Translations under genes and position numbers: made by a program | The notes under the pieces: generated by a model | What the model saw: only the letters and a program-made list of their open reading frames with translations | Told to the model about the DNA's origin: nothing | Databases searched by the model: none | In this document: positions 51,833-59,889 of the stretch, in pieces | Layout: every line of letters begins with the position of its first letter | How positions within the stretch are numbered: position 1 is the first letter of the stretch | Source: Natronolimnobius baerhuensis | Lineage (GTDB): Archaea; Halobacteriota; Halobacteria; Halobacteriales; Natrialbaceae | Assembly (NCBI RefSeq): GCF_002177135.1 | Contig: NZ_MWPH01000002.1 | Location: 434,001-498,000 of the forward strand | Direction of reading: 5' to 3' | DNA length: 64,000 nt

Positions 51833-52597
51833 GTGAGCGACGGAGTGAAGGCGACGGTCGATTGCCACGTGAAAATTCTCAATGAGGCTGTCGTTGAGCG
51901 AGCGAAGCAGGCCGGCCTCGACGTACTCGTCTATGCACCTCATTTTACACGCCTGCCCGAAATTCGTGACCAAGCGTCGGCCTATTCGGACGACGACCTC
52001 CTTGTCGTCCCCGCACGCGAGGTCTTTACTGGCTCGTGGCGCAACCGCAAACACGTCCTCGCAATCGGTCTCTCCGACCCCGTTCCGGACTTTATCTCGC
52101 TCGAGGCAGCGATGGCCGAATTCGACCGACAAGATGCGGCGGTGCTCGTGCCACATCCGACATTTGCCACCGTGTGTCTCTCGGAAACAGACATCGCACA
52201 GTACGCCGAGATGATCGACGCTCTCGAGACGTTCAACCCGAAGCATTTGCCGTTTCACAATCGTCGCGCCCGAGCGCTTGCACGCGAGTACGATCTTGCG
52301 CCGTTTACCTCCTCGTACGCCCACCTCTCGCGGACAGTCGGCACAGCCTACACCGTCTTCGAGACCGCAATCGACACTGAGACGGACCTTCTCGAGGCCC
52401 TCCACGACCCCGCGCCACGCCGGATCGCCCACGAAACCGGCCTCGAGCGCTGGGAAACGACGGCCAGCGAACTGGCCCATCTTGGCTACGAGAACACCTG
52501 GAAGAAGGTAGATCGACTCTTTTTGTCGGGGACGGAACCAACGCACCCGAACCATATCGCCTATGAGGGCCGGTTCGACGACGTGTCTGTCTACTAA
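51833..52597 (+). CDS. PHP-domain metal-dependent phosphoesterase-like protein
   Basis: 254 residues. VDCHVKILNEAVVERAKQAGLDVLVYAPHFTRLPEI and VLVPHPTFATV match the N-terminal part of PHP phosphoesterases. The second metal motif is altered (DCHVK in place of HxH), so catalysis may differ. C-terminal half carries the PHP-associated pattern (AFTSSYAHL region). GTG start at 51833; a GTG at 51845 gives a common variant. Its stop overlaps the Mut7-C gene by 4 bp, tail to tail. Close to PolX, which also has a PHP domain. Confidence 0.75.
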   Translation: MSDGVKATVDCHVKILNEAVVERAKQAGLDVLVYAPHFTRLPEIRDQASAYSDDDLLVVPAREVFTGSWRNRKHVLAIGLSDPVPDFISLEAAMAEFDRQDAAVLVPHPTFATVCLSETDIAQYAEMIDALETFNPKHLPFHNRRARALAREYDLAPFTSSYAHLSRTVGTAYTVFETAIDTETDLLEALHDPAPRRIAHETGLERWETTASELAHLGYENTWKKVDRLFLSGTEPTHPNHIAYEGRFDDVSVY

Positions 52598-53076
52598 GTG
52601 AGTGAGTCGTCTGTGCCGCTCGCAGTCACCCGCGAAAGTGTTTCTGCAACTCGGACCCAGTGACTGCCGCGCCAGAAGTGCTGGTCGCAGTCATGGCAGC
52701 GCCATACGTCTATTTCGTCGGGATCCGGGGCGTACTCAGGCGTTGTCGCCGTCCGGGTGACCACCTCGAGCGCCCCGTTGCACCGCCCGCAAAACTGCGG
52801 CTCGTCTGCGAGTTCGAGTTCAACGCCGGCTGCAGCGAGTTTTTCGAGTTGAGCTTCGACATCGCGTGCCTCGAGCAAAATTGAGCCAGGCGACTCCACA
52901 GCGCGGGCCGCGAGGTCGACATCTCGCGTGACGACCGTTCGATCCTCTTCGCGTGCGAGTGCCAGGAGGGCGTCGTCAGACTCGAGGCCGCGCTCGCCGG
53001 CGTAGACGGTGTCGTGGTTGCACATTCGAAGGTACGCAACGAGACCGCCGCACATGACGTCGAGGAGTACTCGCAT
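52594..53076 (-). CDS. Mut7-C RNase domain protein
   Basis: 160 residues. N-terminal PIN-like nuclease of the Mut7-C type (MRVLLDVMCGGLVAYLRMCNHDTVYAG, with RTVVTRDVDLAARA), then a zinc ribbon (CGRCNGALE ... CHDCDQHFWRGSHWVR). Asp7 and TRDVDL fit the acidic metal site. It probably degrades RNA. Upstream lies PolX on the same strand, 30 bp away. Confidence 0.9.
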   Translation of the reverse strand: MRVLLDVMCGGLVAYLRMCNHDTVYAGERGLESDDALLALAREEDRTVVTRDVDLAARAVESPGSILLEARDVEAQLEKLAAAGVELELADEPQFCGRCNGALEVVTRTATTPEYAPDPDEIDVWRCHDCDQHFWRGSHWVRVAETLSRVTASGTDDSLT

Positions 53077-53106
53077 GACTGGTGGGAAGAGACGCCGAAA
53101 CGGCCG

Positions 53107-54858
53107 TTAGTGCAGGAACTCGCGCAGTTTCTCGAGGTCCCAAGTGTTGATCACGTCCGCAGGTTCGGCCCACCCGCGTCGGGCGGTGTGGACGCCCCAG
53201 CGCATGTACTCGAGCGTCGAGGGCTGGTGAGCGTCCGTATTGATCGAGATTGGTGCTCCCTCCTCGAGGGCCGCCTGAACGGCGCTGCCCCACAGATCCA
53301 GCCGGCGAGGATTGGCGTTGACCTCGAGGGCCGTGTCGTGTTCCGCGGCTGCCCGTCCGAGCGCGGTGCCATCGAACTCGAGACCTGAGCGCTCGTTGAG
53401 CATGCGGCCGCTGGGGTGGCCGAGCACGTCGACCGCGCGGTTTTCGACGGCGGTGACGAGCCGGTCGGTTGCGGTTTCGGCGTCCTGATCGAGCGCGCTG
53501 TGGGGCGAAGCGACGATCACGTCGAGGGCGTCGATCACCTCCTCAGTGAGGCCGATCTCGCCCGCAGCGTCGACGTTGGCCTCAATTCCGGCGAGGACCT
53601 CGATATCGACTGCGGCGGCGACTTCACGAATCTGCTCGACTTGCTCGAGAATTTCGGTGTCGGAGAGGCCCATTCCGCCGACGATACCGGGGCCTTCGGC
53701 GTGGTCGGCGACGCCGTAGAACTCGTAGCCCAAGTCGGCAGCGGCCTCGACCATCGCCTCGATGGACGTGTTGCCGTCGGACCACTCGGTGTGGGTGTGG
53801 AGATCGCCGTGGATGTCCTCGCGCGTGATGAGGTCGGGGAGGGCGTCGTTTGCCGCGGCCTCGATTTCCCCGCGGTCCTCGCGCAGTTCGGGCGGGATCC
53901 ACGGCAAGCCGAGCGATTCGTACATGCCTTCCTCGGTCTCGCCTGCGACGCGGTCGCCGATGCGTTGCCCTCCGTCTGCGTCGTCGACGCCAGAGACGTC
54001 GAAGGCCCCGTACTCGTTTAATTTCATCCCGCGGTCGATTGCGTAGTTTCGAAGGGTGACGTTGTGGTCCTTGCTCCCCGTAAAGTACTGCAGGGCGGAG
54101 CCGAACTCCTCGGGGACGACGACGCGCAGGTCGACGCGAACCTCGCCGACGCGGACGCTCGCCTTTTCGGGACCTGACTCAATCTCGCTGTCGACGGAAT
54201 CCCAATCGGTGAACGCGTCGATTACGTCCTCGCCAGCATTCGTGCCGACGAGGACGTCCACGTCGCCGATTGTCTCCCGCCAGCGCCGGATCGAGCCCGC
54301 GACCTCACACCGCTCGACGGCCTCGAGTCCCTCCAGAAAGCCGAGCACGTCGTCGGCGAGCGGACGGCCCTCACCGAGTAGGTGGCGCTGGCCGACCTCG
54401 CGGGCGAACTCGAGGTTCTCGCGGATATTTTCCTCAGTCTTCGGGCCGAATCCCTTGATTTCCTGAATTTCGCCGGCTTCGGCGGCGTCCTCGAGATCGT
54501 CGAGCGTTTCGATGCCGAGTTCCCGGTACAATTTTCCGGCCGTCTTCGGGCCGACACCCTCGATGCGGGTGATGTCTGCGATATCGATTGGCAACTCGGC
54601 ATGGAGGTCCTCGAGTTCCTCGATTGCCCCTGTGTCGACGTACTCGACGATCTTCGACGAAATCGCATCGCCGACGCCGTCAATTTCCTCGAGAACTTCT
54701 TCGTCGCCGGCTTCGATCCGGTCAGCAATGGGAACTGGGTGGGCGCGGATGTTCTCCGCCGCACGGCGGTAGGCACGTGGTTTGTACTCCACGTCGTCGG
54801 CCTCGAGTAGGTCCGCAAATTCCTCGAAGCGGCCGGCGATTTCGGCGTTTGTCGCCAT
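53107..54858 (-). CDS. polX: DNA polymerase/3'-5' exonuclease PolX
   Basis: 583 residues: N-terminal helix-hairpin-helix pairs (IDGVGDAISSKI, IEGVGPKTAGKLY, IKGFGPKTEENI), the X-family polymerase domain with catalytic DVDVLVG and VDLRVV acidic residues (AGSIRRWRETIGDVD), and a C-terminal PHP domain (HGDLHTHTEWSDG, ASPHSALDQD, EVNANPRRLDLWG, SINTDAH). It fills gaps in base excision repair. Starts two bases after the stop of the DUF5788 gene, so they are one transcription unit. Confidence 0.96.
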   Translation of the reverse strand: MATNAEIAGRFEEFADLLEADDVEYKPRAYRRAAENIRAHPVPIADRIEAGDEEVLEEIDGVGDAISSKIVEYVDTGAIEELEDLHAELPIDIADITRIEGVGPKTAGKLYRELGIETLDDLEDAAEAGEIQEIKGFGPKTEENIRENLEFAREVGQRHLLGEGRPLADDVLGFLEGLEAVERCEVAGSIRRWRETIGDVDVLVGTNAGEDVIDAFTDWDSVDSEIESGPEKASVRVGEVRVDLRVVVPEEFGSALQYFTGSKDHNVTLRNYAIDRGMKLNEYGAFDVSGVDDADGGQRIGDRVAGETEEGMYESLGLPWIPPELREDRGEIEAAANDALPDLITREDIHGDLHTHTEWSDGNTSIEAMVEAAADLGYEFYGVADHAEGPGIVGGMGLSDTEILEQVEQIREVAAAVDIEVLAGIEANVDAAGEIGLTEEVIDALDVIVASPHSALDQDAETATDRLVTAVENRAVDVLGHPSGRMLNERSGLEFDGTALGRAAAEHDTALEVNANPRRLDLWGSAVQAALEEGAPISINTDAHQPSTLEYMRWGVHTARRGWAEPADVINTWDLEKLREFLH

Positions 54859-55326
54859 CTAGCGCCCCCTCCGTGTGCCCGCGTCGTCGTCCTGTCCCAG
54901 CGCCTTCTTGAGGAAGGACATCCAGCGCTTCGTGTCAGCCGCTTGCTGGACTTTCTGCTCGCGCTCGAGGTTCGTCGGGCCGAGACTCTCTAAGGCGTTC
55001 AACGCGCGGTCGATGCCGATGATGCTCCCGGCGAGTTCCTCGCCCTCTTCGCGGGAGATATCTCCTTCCTCGATTAGCTCGAGGCGCTCGTTGCGTTCAC
55101 GCCGCAGGTTCTGTTTTGCTTGCTCGACGCGGTCGCGTTCGCCGGCCGGCACCGTCTCGCGGCGCTTGATCTCGAAGACGAACGTCCGGAGGTCGAGTTC
55201 CTCACCCTGAACCTCGATGGTCTCCGGGATGTCCGCACCGACGGTCGCACCGTCGCGCTCGACGCGCTCGAGCAGTTGCTTGCGCTCGTATGCTTGCACG
55301 TCCCGATATGGGGTCCGGGGAGCCAA
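54859..55326 (-). CDS. DUF5788-like conserved haloarchaeal protein
   Basis: 155 residues, soluble, with long helices (RETVPAGERDRVEQAKQNLR and REEGEELAGSIIGIDRALNAL). I recall the DUF5788 name for this pattern, from memory. Its TAG is directly followed by the polX ATG. A GTG about 27 bp downstream of the ATG is an alternative start. Function unknown; co-transcription suggests a link to DNA repair. Confidence 0.75.
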   Translation of the reverse strand: MAPRTPYRDVQAYERKQLLERVERDGATVGADIPETIEVQGEELDLRTFVFEIKRRETVPAGERDRVEQAKQNLRRERNERLELIEEGDISREEGEELAGSIIGIDRALNALESLGPTNLEREQKVQQAADTKRWMSFLKKALGQDDDAGTRRGR

Positions 55327-55443
55327 AAGTGTACAGTCCGTGGCCGACTGGCCGACTCGACATATCGTGGTGCGACTCCGGAAATCAATCGTCGGGAGAT
55401 GAAAGACAGAACACCTTTAGTGTTCATCGAGCAACAAAAATTA

Positions 55444-56046
55444 ATGGCTGATTCCGGGGAACGCAGGGACGATATCGTCGATAGCGCGCATGCGGGACCA
55501 AGCCACGGATTCGACGCGTTTGATATGAAGGTGTTCGTCGGAGGCGCGCTCCTCATCGGTTTCGCCATCGGCGCGGTCGCTGCCGGTGGCCTGTCGATTC
55601 TGGATGGGACACCACCAGACCCCGAGATCGAATCCGTCGAAATCGTCGATTCCGGGTGTTACGAGGACGTGACTCCGTACTCGAAATCAAGCAGTAGCGG
55701 CGTCTGGGTCGGGGTGATCAACGAAACGTCGACACAGACAGAGGTCTCCGCCCAGATTCGGCGGCCGTCTCCGGACGATGCGACAGTCGCCACGTACCGC
55801 GTCGACCTCGAGACGCACAACACGTCGGTTGAGGACGACGAGTGTCTCGGCCGTATCATCTACCGAGTCGAGTACGATACGCCGTACCCTGATGCTGCAG
55901 ACGCGATGCGGACCGAACGGTATGTCGACGGCGATCTCCGTGGGTGCGGGAGTTCGAGCAGTGGACCGGAGACAGGGTGTGGCGTCTTCTACGAGGACCA
56001 GCCGACTCACTACTCCAACGGAACAGTCACCGACGAATCGCTGTGA
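55444..56046 (+). CDS. Membrane-anchored hypothetical protein
   Basis: 200 residues. A helix at about 32-52 (KVFVGGALLIGFAIGAVAAGG) anchors it; the rest is outside and Ser/Thr-rich, with cysteines at GCYED, DECLGRI, GCGSS and GCGVF that may form disulfides. No known domain. The ATG at 55444 is preceded by an AT-rich stretch. Longer in-frame extensions upstream are not credible. Confidence 0.65.
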   Translation: MADSGERRDDIVDSAHAGPSHGFDAFDMKVFVGGALLIGFAIGAVAAGGLSILDGTPPDPEIESVEIVDSGCYEDVTPYSKSSSSGVWVGVINETSTQTEVSAQIRRPSPDDATVATYRVDLETHNTSVEDDECLGRIIYRVEYDTPYPDAADAMRTERYVDGDLRGCGSSSSGPETGCGVFYEDQPTHYSNGTVTDESL

Positions 56047-56129
56047 ATTGTTCGTCACCGCTCGGTCGCTCTCACAGTGTGCAACACGAACCCCAAATCC
56101 CTTAGCGGTGCCACACATACCCCCGGGCA

Positions 56130-57086
56130 ATGGCCAAGTGCGACGTGTGTGGGGAGGATGAAAATATGCCGTACAACTGTCGCCACTGCGGCGGCACCTA
56201 CTGCGGTGACCACCGATTACCGGAAAATCACAACTGTACCGGCCTCGAGAACTGGAACGACCCGAAAGGCGTCTTCGATAGCGGGTTCGACGACAGCGTG
56301 CAAGCTGGCTCGAGTGCGTCAAAATCGACGTCACAGAAGGTGCTCGATGCTGTTCCAATCGATACCGGTCCCGGCGGCCCGTTGGCGTACTTCCGGGGCA
56401 ATGCAACCTATACAATTCTCCTGCTGATCTGGATCACGTGGGCTGCGCAGATGCTTGTGGCCTCCCTTGGTGGCTCGAATCTTTACCGGTCGGTGTTCGT
56501 GCTGACGCCCCAGAATCCGGAGTTCGTTTGGACATGGGTCACGTCGACCTTTTCACACGCGCTGCCGCCTAGAATTTTCCACATCGTCTTCAACAGTATT
56601 GTGATATTCTTCTTCGGACCGCTCGTCGAGCGCTACGTCGGCTCGAAGAAGTTTGCAATTCTGTTCGTCATCAGCGGTGCGCTTGCCGGTCTCGGACAGG
56701 TTGCGATTCAGATTTCCCAAGGCCTTGCGGAGACTCCCTTCGGCGGCGTTGTTGGAGCCAGCGGTGCTGCACTCGCGATCATGGGCGTTATCACTGTTCT
56801 CAACCCGAACCTCCGGGTCTACCTCATGATGATTATCCCGATGCCACTGTGGGCCCTCACCGCCGGTATCGCGTTCATCAGCATCTTCTTCGTCGGAACA
56901 GGTGGTGGTGGAAATATCGCACACGCAGCCCACCTTATCGGACTGCTCATCGGGCTTGCCTACGGTGAGTACATCAAGCGAACGAAAAACATCCGAACCC
57001 CAAGCCAGTTGCAACTCGGCGGTGGCGGTCCCGGAGGTCCCGGCGGCCCAGGCGGTCCGGGCGGCCCCGGCCGCCGTCGCTTCTAA
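56130..57086 (+). CDS. Rhomboid-family intramembrane protease with AN1-type zinc finger
   Basis: 318 residues. An N-terminal AN1-type zinc finger (C4..C7, CRHCGGTYCGDHRLPENHNC) precedes a six-helix rhomboid domain: helix 2 HIVFNSIVIFFFG with the oxyanion Asn, catalytic Ser in GASGAALAIMG, and the catalytic His in HAAHLIGLLIG. A Gly/Pro-rich tail (GGPGGPGG repeats) ends it. The protease cuts membrane-anchored substrates. The zinc finger faces the cytoplasm. Confidence 0.93.
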   Translation: MAKCDVCGEDENMPYNCRHCGGTYCGDHRLPENHNCTGLENWNDPKGVFDSGFDDSVQAGSSASKSTSQKVLDAVPIDTGPGGPLAYFRGNATYTILLLIWITWAAQMLVASLGGSNLYRSVFVLTPQNPEFVWTWVTSTFSHALPPRIFHIVFNSIVIFFFGPLVERYVGSKKFAILFVISGALAGLGQVAIQISQGLAETPFGGVVGASGAALAIMGVITVLNPNLRVYLMMIIPMPLWALTAGIAFISIFFVGTGGGGNIAHAAHLIGLLIGLAYGEYIKRTKNIRTPSQLQLGGGGPGGPGGPGGPGGPGRRRF

Positions 57087-57151
57087 GCGCTCGAGCACAC
57101 CCTGTTTGCAACCCAACAACTGATTTTCTCCCGGTCACAACGTCCCCATCG

Positions 57152-57949
57152 ATGACCAGCCCTCGCCCTGACCTCGAGCCCGACGCCTCCCTCTCGAGAG
57201 CCGAGATGGAGTCACTCCAGCGCGACATTGCGGCAGCCGCGGTGTTCGACGACGACCTCGCGTTCGATCCGACGCTGCTGTCGAATCCGCTGGCTGCGGC
57301 CGCGGGCGGTGCGGACGGCGACCAGCCAATCGTCGCCGGCGTCGATCAGTCGTTTTTGACGAACGACGAGGGCGAGCAAGACCGCGCGCTCAGTGCCGTC
57401 GTCGCCATGCAAGGCGGGGAGGTGCTCGAGCGAGTCCACGCGATTACGCCACTCGAGAGTCCCTACATTCCGGGCTTGCTCTCCTTTCGCGAGGGACGGC
57501 CGATTCTGGCGGCGCTCGAGAAGCTCTCCGTCGACCCCGATCTCCTGCTGTTCGACGGCAGCGGACGCATTCACTTCCGGCAGGCAGGCATCGCGACGCA
57601 CATGGGCGTCGTACTGGACGTGCCAGCTATTGGGATCGCAAAGAGTCTGCTCTGTGGCGAGCCACGCGAGGACACGGCGGATCGCTCGGAAGGGACACGC
57701 ATCGCCATCGAGGCGGACGACTCCGTCGACGCACCTGCAGGGACTGTCCTCGGCTACGCCGTCCAGACCCGCCAGTACGACTCGCCGAATCGCTACATCA
57801 ACCCGCTGTACGTCAGCCCCGGCCACCGTGTCGGCGCGGAGACGGCAGCCGACATCGCGCTCGCGCTGGCCGCGTCGTACAAACTGCCAGAGCCCGTTCG
57901 ACTCGCCGATAGCGAAGCAACGGCGGCGAAACCGGGCGGTGAGGACTAA
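57152..57949 (+). CDS. nfi: Endonuclease V
   Basis: 265 residues. VAGVDQSFL carries the first catalytic Asp, YIPGLLSFREGRPIL the PYIPG wedge and Glu, and LLLFDGSGRIHFRQAGIATHMGV the second Asp and the metal-site His. It nicks DNA or RNA one base after inosine or deaminated bases. An extra acidic N-terminal 60 residues is normal for haloarchaeal forms. Confidence 0.94.
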   Translation: MTSPRPDLEPDASLSRAEMESLQRDIAAAAVFDDDLAFDPTLLSNPLAAAAGGADGDQPIVAGVDQSFLTNDEGEQDRALSAVVAMQGGEVLERVHAITPLESPYIPGLLSFREGRPILAALEKLSVDPDLLLFDGSGRIHFRQAGIATHMGVVLDVPAIGIAKSLLCGEPREDTADRSEGTRIAIEADDSVDAPAGTVLGYAVQTRQYDSPNRYINPLYVSPGHRVGAETAADIALALAASYKLPEPVRLADSEATAAKPGGED

Positions 57950-58039
57950 CCGTGTCGTCCCAAGTCGACAGCCAACCTGACAGTCCGCTTGGCGAGACAA
58001 ACCGTCGATACTTAGGTATCGACTCACGTACCGGACCGT

Positions 58040-59176
58040 ATGACCACCGCTGAGGACGACGCGGGGACGGACGACACCGGCGACGAGTCGGCGGAGACGG
58101 CCGATGACGCCGATTCGGAACCAACCGACGAGACGACACCCGAGAACGACGGTGACGCCGACCTCGAGACGGACGAGCCTGCGACCGGCGAACCAGCAGC
58201 TGAACCAGCCGCCGAAAGCGAGCCGACGGCTGGAGCCGACGCGGACGCTGGGACGGCCACTACCGAAACGACCGCGACAGGCACTGACAGCGCCGCAACC
58301 GATGCTGGGACGACCACGGAAACGACGGCTGACGCATCCGACGGCCGCTATACGCGCAAAAAGTGCGTCCTGATCACCGGCTGTTCCTCCGGCATCGGCC
58401 GCGCGACCGCCCTCGCGTTCTTGCAGGCAAACTGGCAGGTCGTCGCCACCGCGCGCAACACCGACGATATCACGGACCTCGAGGAGGCGGGCTGTACGAC
58501 ACTCGCACTCGACGTGACCGACCCCGAGCAGGTCGCCCGCGCGGTCGAAGAAACCGTCGAGATCGGCGGCGCAATCGACTGTCTCGTCAACAACGCCGGC
58601 TACGCCCAGATGGGGCCGCTCGAGGACGTGTCCACGGCGGATCTCCACCGCCAGTTCGACGTGAACGTCTACGGCCCGCACCGGCTCACCCGCGCCGCGT
58701 TACCACACATGCGCGCCCAGGGCGAGGGTCGGATCATCAACGTCTCGAGCGTCATTGGGCGCATTTCGATTCCTGGCTCCGGTGCCTACGCCGGCTCGAA
58801 ACACGCACTCGAGGCGATGAGCGACGCGCTCCGTGCGGAAGCCGAGGAGTTCGGCATCGAGGTCGTCATCGTCGAACCCGGTCCGGTCGAGACGAACTTC
58901 ACGGATCGTGTCGACGAGGAACTGCCCGAAGACCAGCGCACGCCGGCCTACGAGGCGCTGTACGAACTCTACGACGACATGCAACTGATCGGCGGTGGGG
59001 GCCCATTCGCCTCCGAACCCGAAGACGTCGCCCGCGCAATTCTCGAGTCCGCGACGACCTCCGAGCCGCCGGCGCGATATCCCGTCGGCCCGTTCGCCCA
59101 GTATGGCGTTTACGCCCGCTATCTGCCGGATTGGCTCCGTGATGCCGGCTACGGGTTGCTCCGGAAGTTGACCTGA
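58040..59176 (+). CDS. Short-chain dehydrogenase with long acidic N-terminal extension
   Basis: 378 residues. The first roughly 103 residues are a low-complexity Thr/Asp/Glu/Ala chain (ATTETTATGTDSAATDAGTT). From residue 105 a classical SDR begins: TGCSSGIG for the cofactor, NNAGYAQMG, active-site Ser in INVSSVIG and Tyr-Lys in YAGSKHA. About 270 residues, of usual length. The extension has no known role, and a later start is hard to place because VLITGCSS follows at once after basic KK. Substrate unknown. Confidence 0.87.
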   Translation: MTTAEDDAGTDDTGDESAETADDADSEPTDETTPENDGDADLETDEPATGEPAAEPAAESEPTAGADADAGTATTETTATGTDSAATDAGTTTETTADASDGRYTRKKCVLITGCSSGIGRATALAFLQANWQVVATARNTDDITDLEEAGCTTLALDVTDPEQVARAVEETVEIGGAIDCLVNNAGYAQMGPLEDVSTADLHRQFDVNVYGPHRLTRAALPHMRAQGEGRIINVSSVIGRISIPGSGAYAGSKHALEAMSDALRAEAEEFGIEVVIVEPGPVETNFTDRVDEELPEDQRTPAYEALYELYDDMQLIGGGGPFASEPEDVARAILESATTSEPPARYPVGPFAQYGVYARYLPDWLRDAGYGLLRKLT

Positions 59177-59255
59177 ACGCGACACTGTCGCGTCCGCCGA
59201 GTCGGGATTGGACGGCGGCAGAATCTTTTTCTCGAGTCAGACAGAGACACAATCC

Positions 59256-59810
59256 ATGTCCGCCGACTCGCCCTCCGGCATCGTCTCGCTCGCCGATACC
59301 GTTTCCGAGTTGCTGTATGCCGTCTGTGGCTGGCTCCTGATCGCAGTTGGGTTGCTCGCGACCGTCACCGGCATCGCGAACCTCGCCGATGCGGGACTGG
59401 TCGCGTCCTCATTGCTTCCGTCACTGTTCGTGTTCGGGTTCGCGTTTTTACTCATCGTATTCGGCGTGTTCGTCAACCCGCGATTCCGTCGCCGCCTCGA
59501 GCGTCGTCACGGCCTCGCGCAGTTCGGGCGCGTCCGCAGCGTTGACCAGCGTACCGTCAAACCAGCAGAGAACTGCCGCGAGCAGTGTGTCTCCTGTCAG
59601 CGCCGCCTCGAGAAGGGCCTTGTTCGCCGCTATCGCGAGGAGTTCGCCATCGCGGGCGTCCCGCTCTACACGCACTCGGAGGGGTACAATCACTACTGTC
59701 TCGAGTGTGCCTCGAGCGAACTGCTGGGTGAGTCGACGACCGATGTGGATGGTTCGGACGACCACCACAGCCGTCGTTCCGAAGACGAACGACTCTTTGA
59801 CCGGCAGTAA
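59256..59810 (+). CDS. Membrane protein with C-terminal cysteine cluster
   Basis: 184 residues. Two helices at about 17-40 and 48-70, then a soluble domain with CREQCVSCQRRL and YNHYCLECASSE, i.e. four or more cysteines spaced as a zinc ribbon. Conserved haloarchaeal pattern, no function known. The start at 59256 is chosen by the following hydrophobic helix and an acidic head. Confidence 0.72.
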   Translation: MSADSPSGIVSLADTVSELLYAVCGWLLIAVGLLATVTGIANLADAGLVASSLLPSLFVFGFAFLLIVFGVFVNPRFRRRLERRHGLAQFGRVRSVDQRTVKPAENCREQCVSCQRRLEKGLVRRYREEFAIAGVPLYTHSEGYNHYCLECASSELLGESTTDVDGSDDHHSRRSEDERLFDRQ

Positions 59811-59889
59811 GCGGCGAAAATCGAACTACTCGTTGTGCTGTCGGGTCGACGGTATCGCGACGAGCGCCTCGAGAGTGATCTGACGCGCT

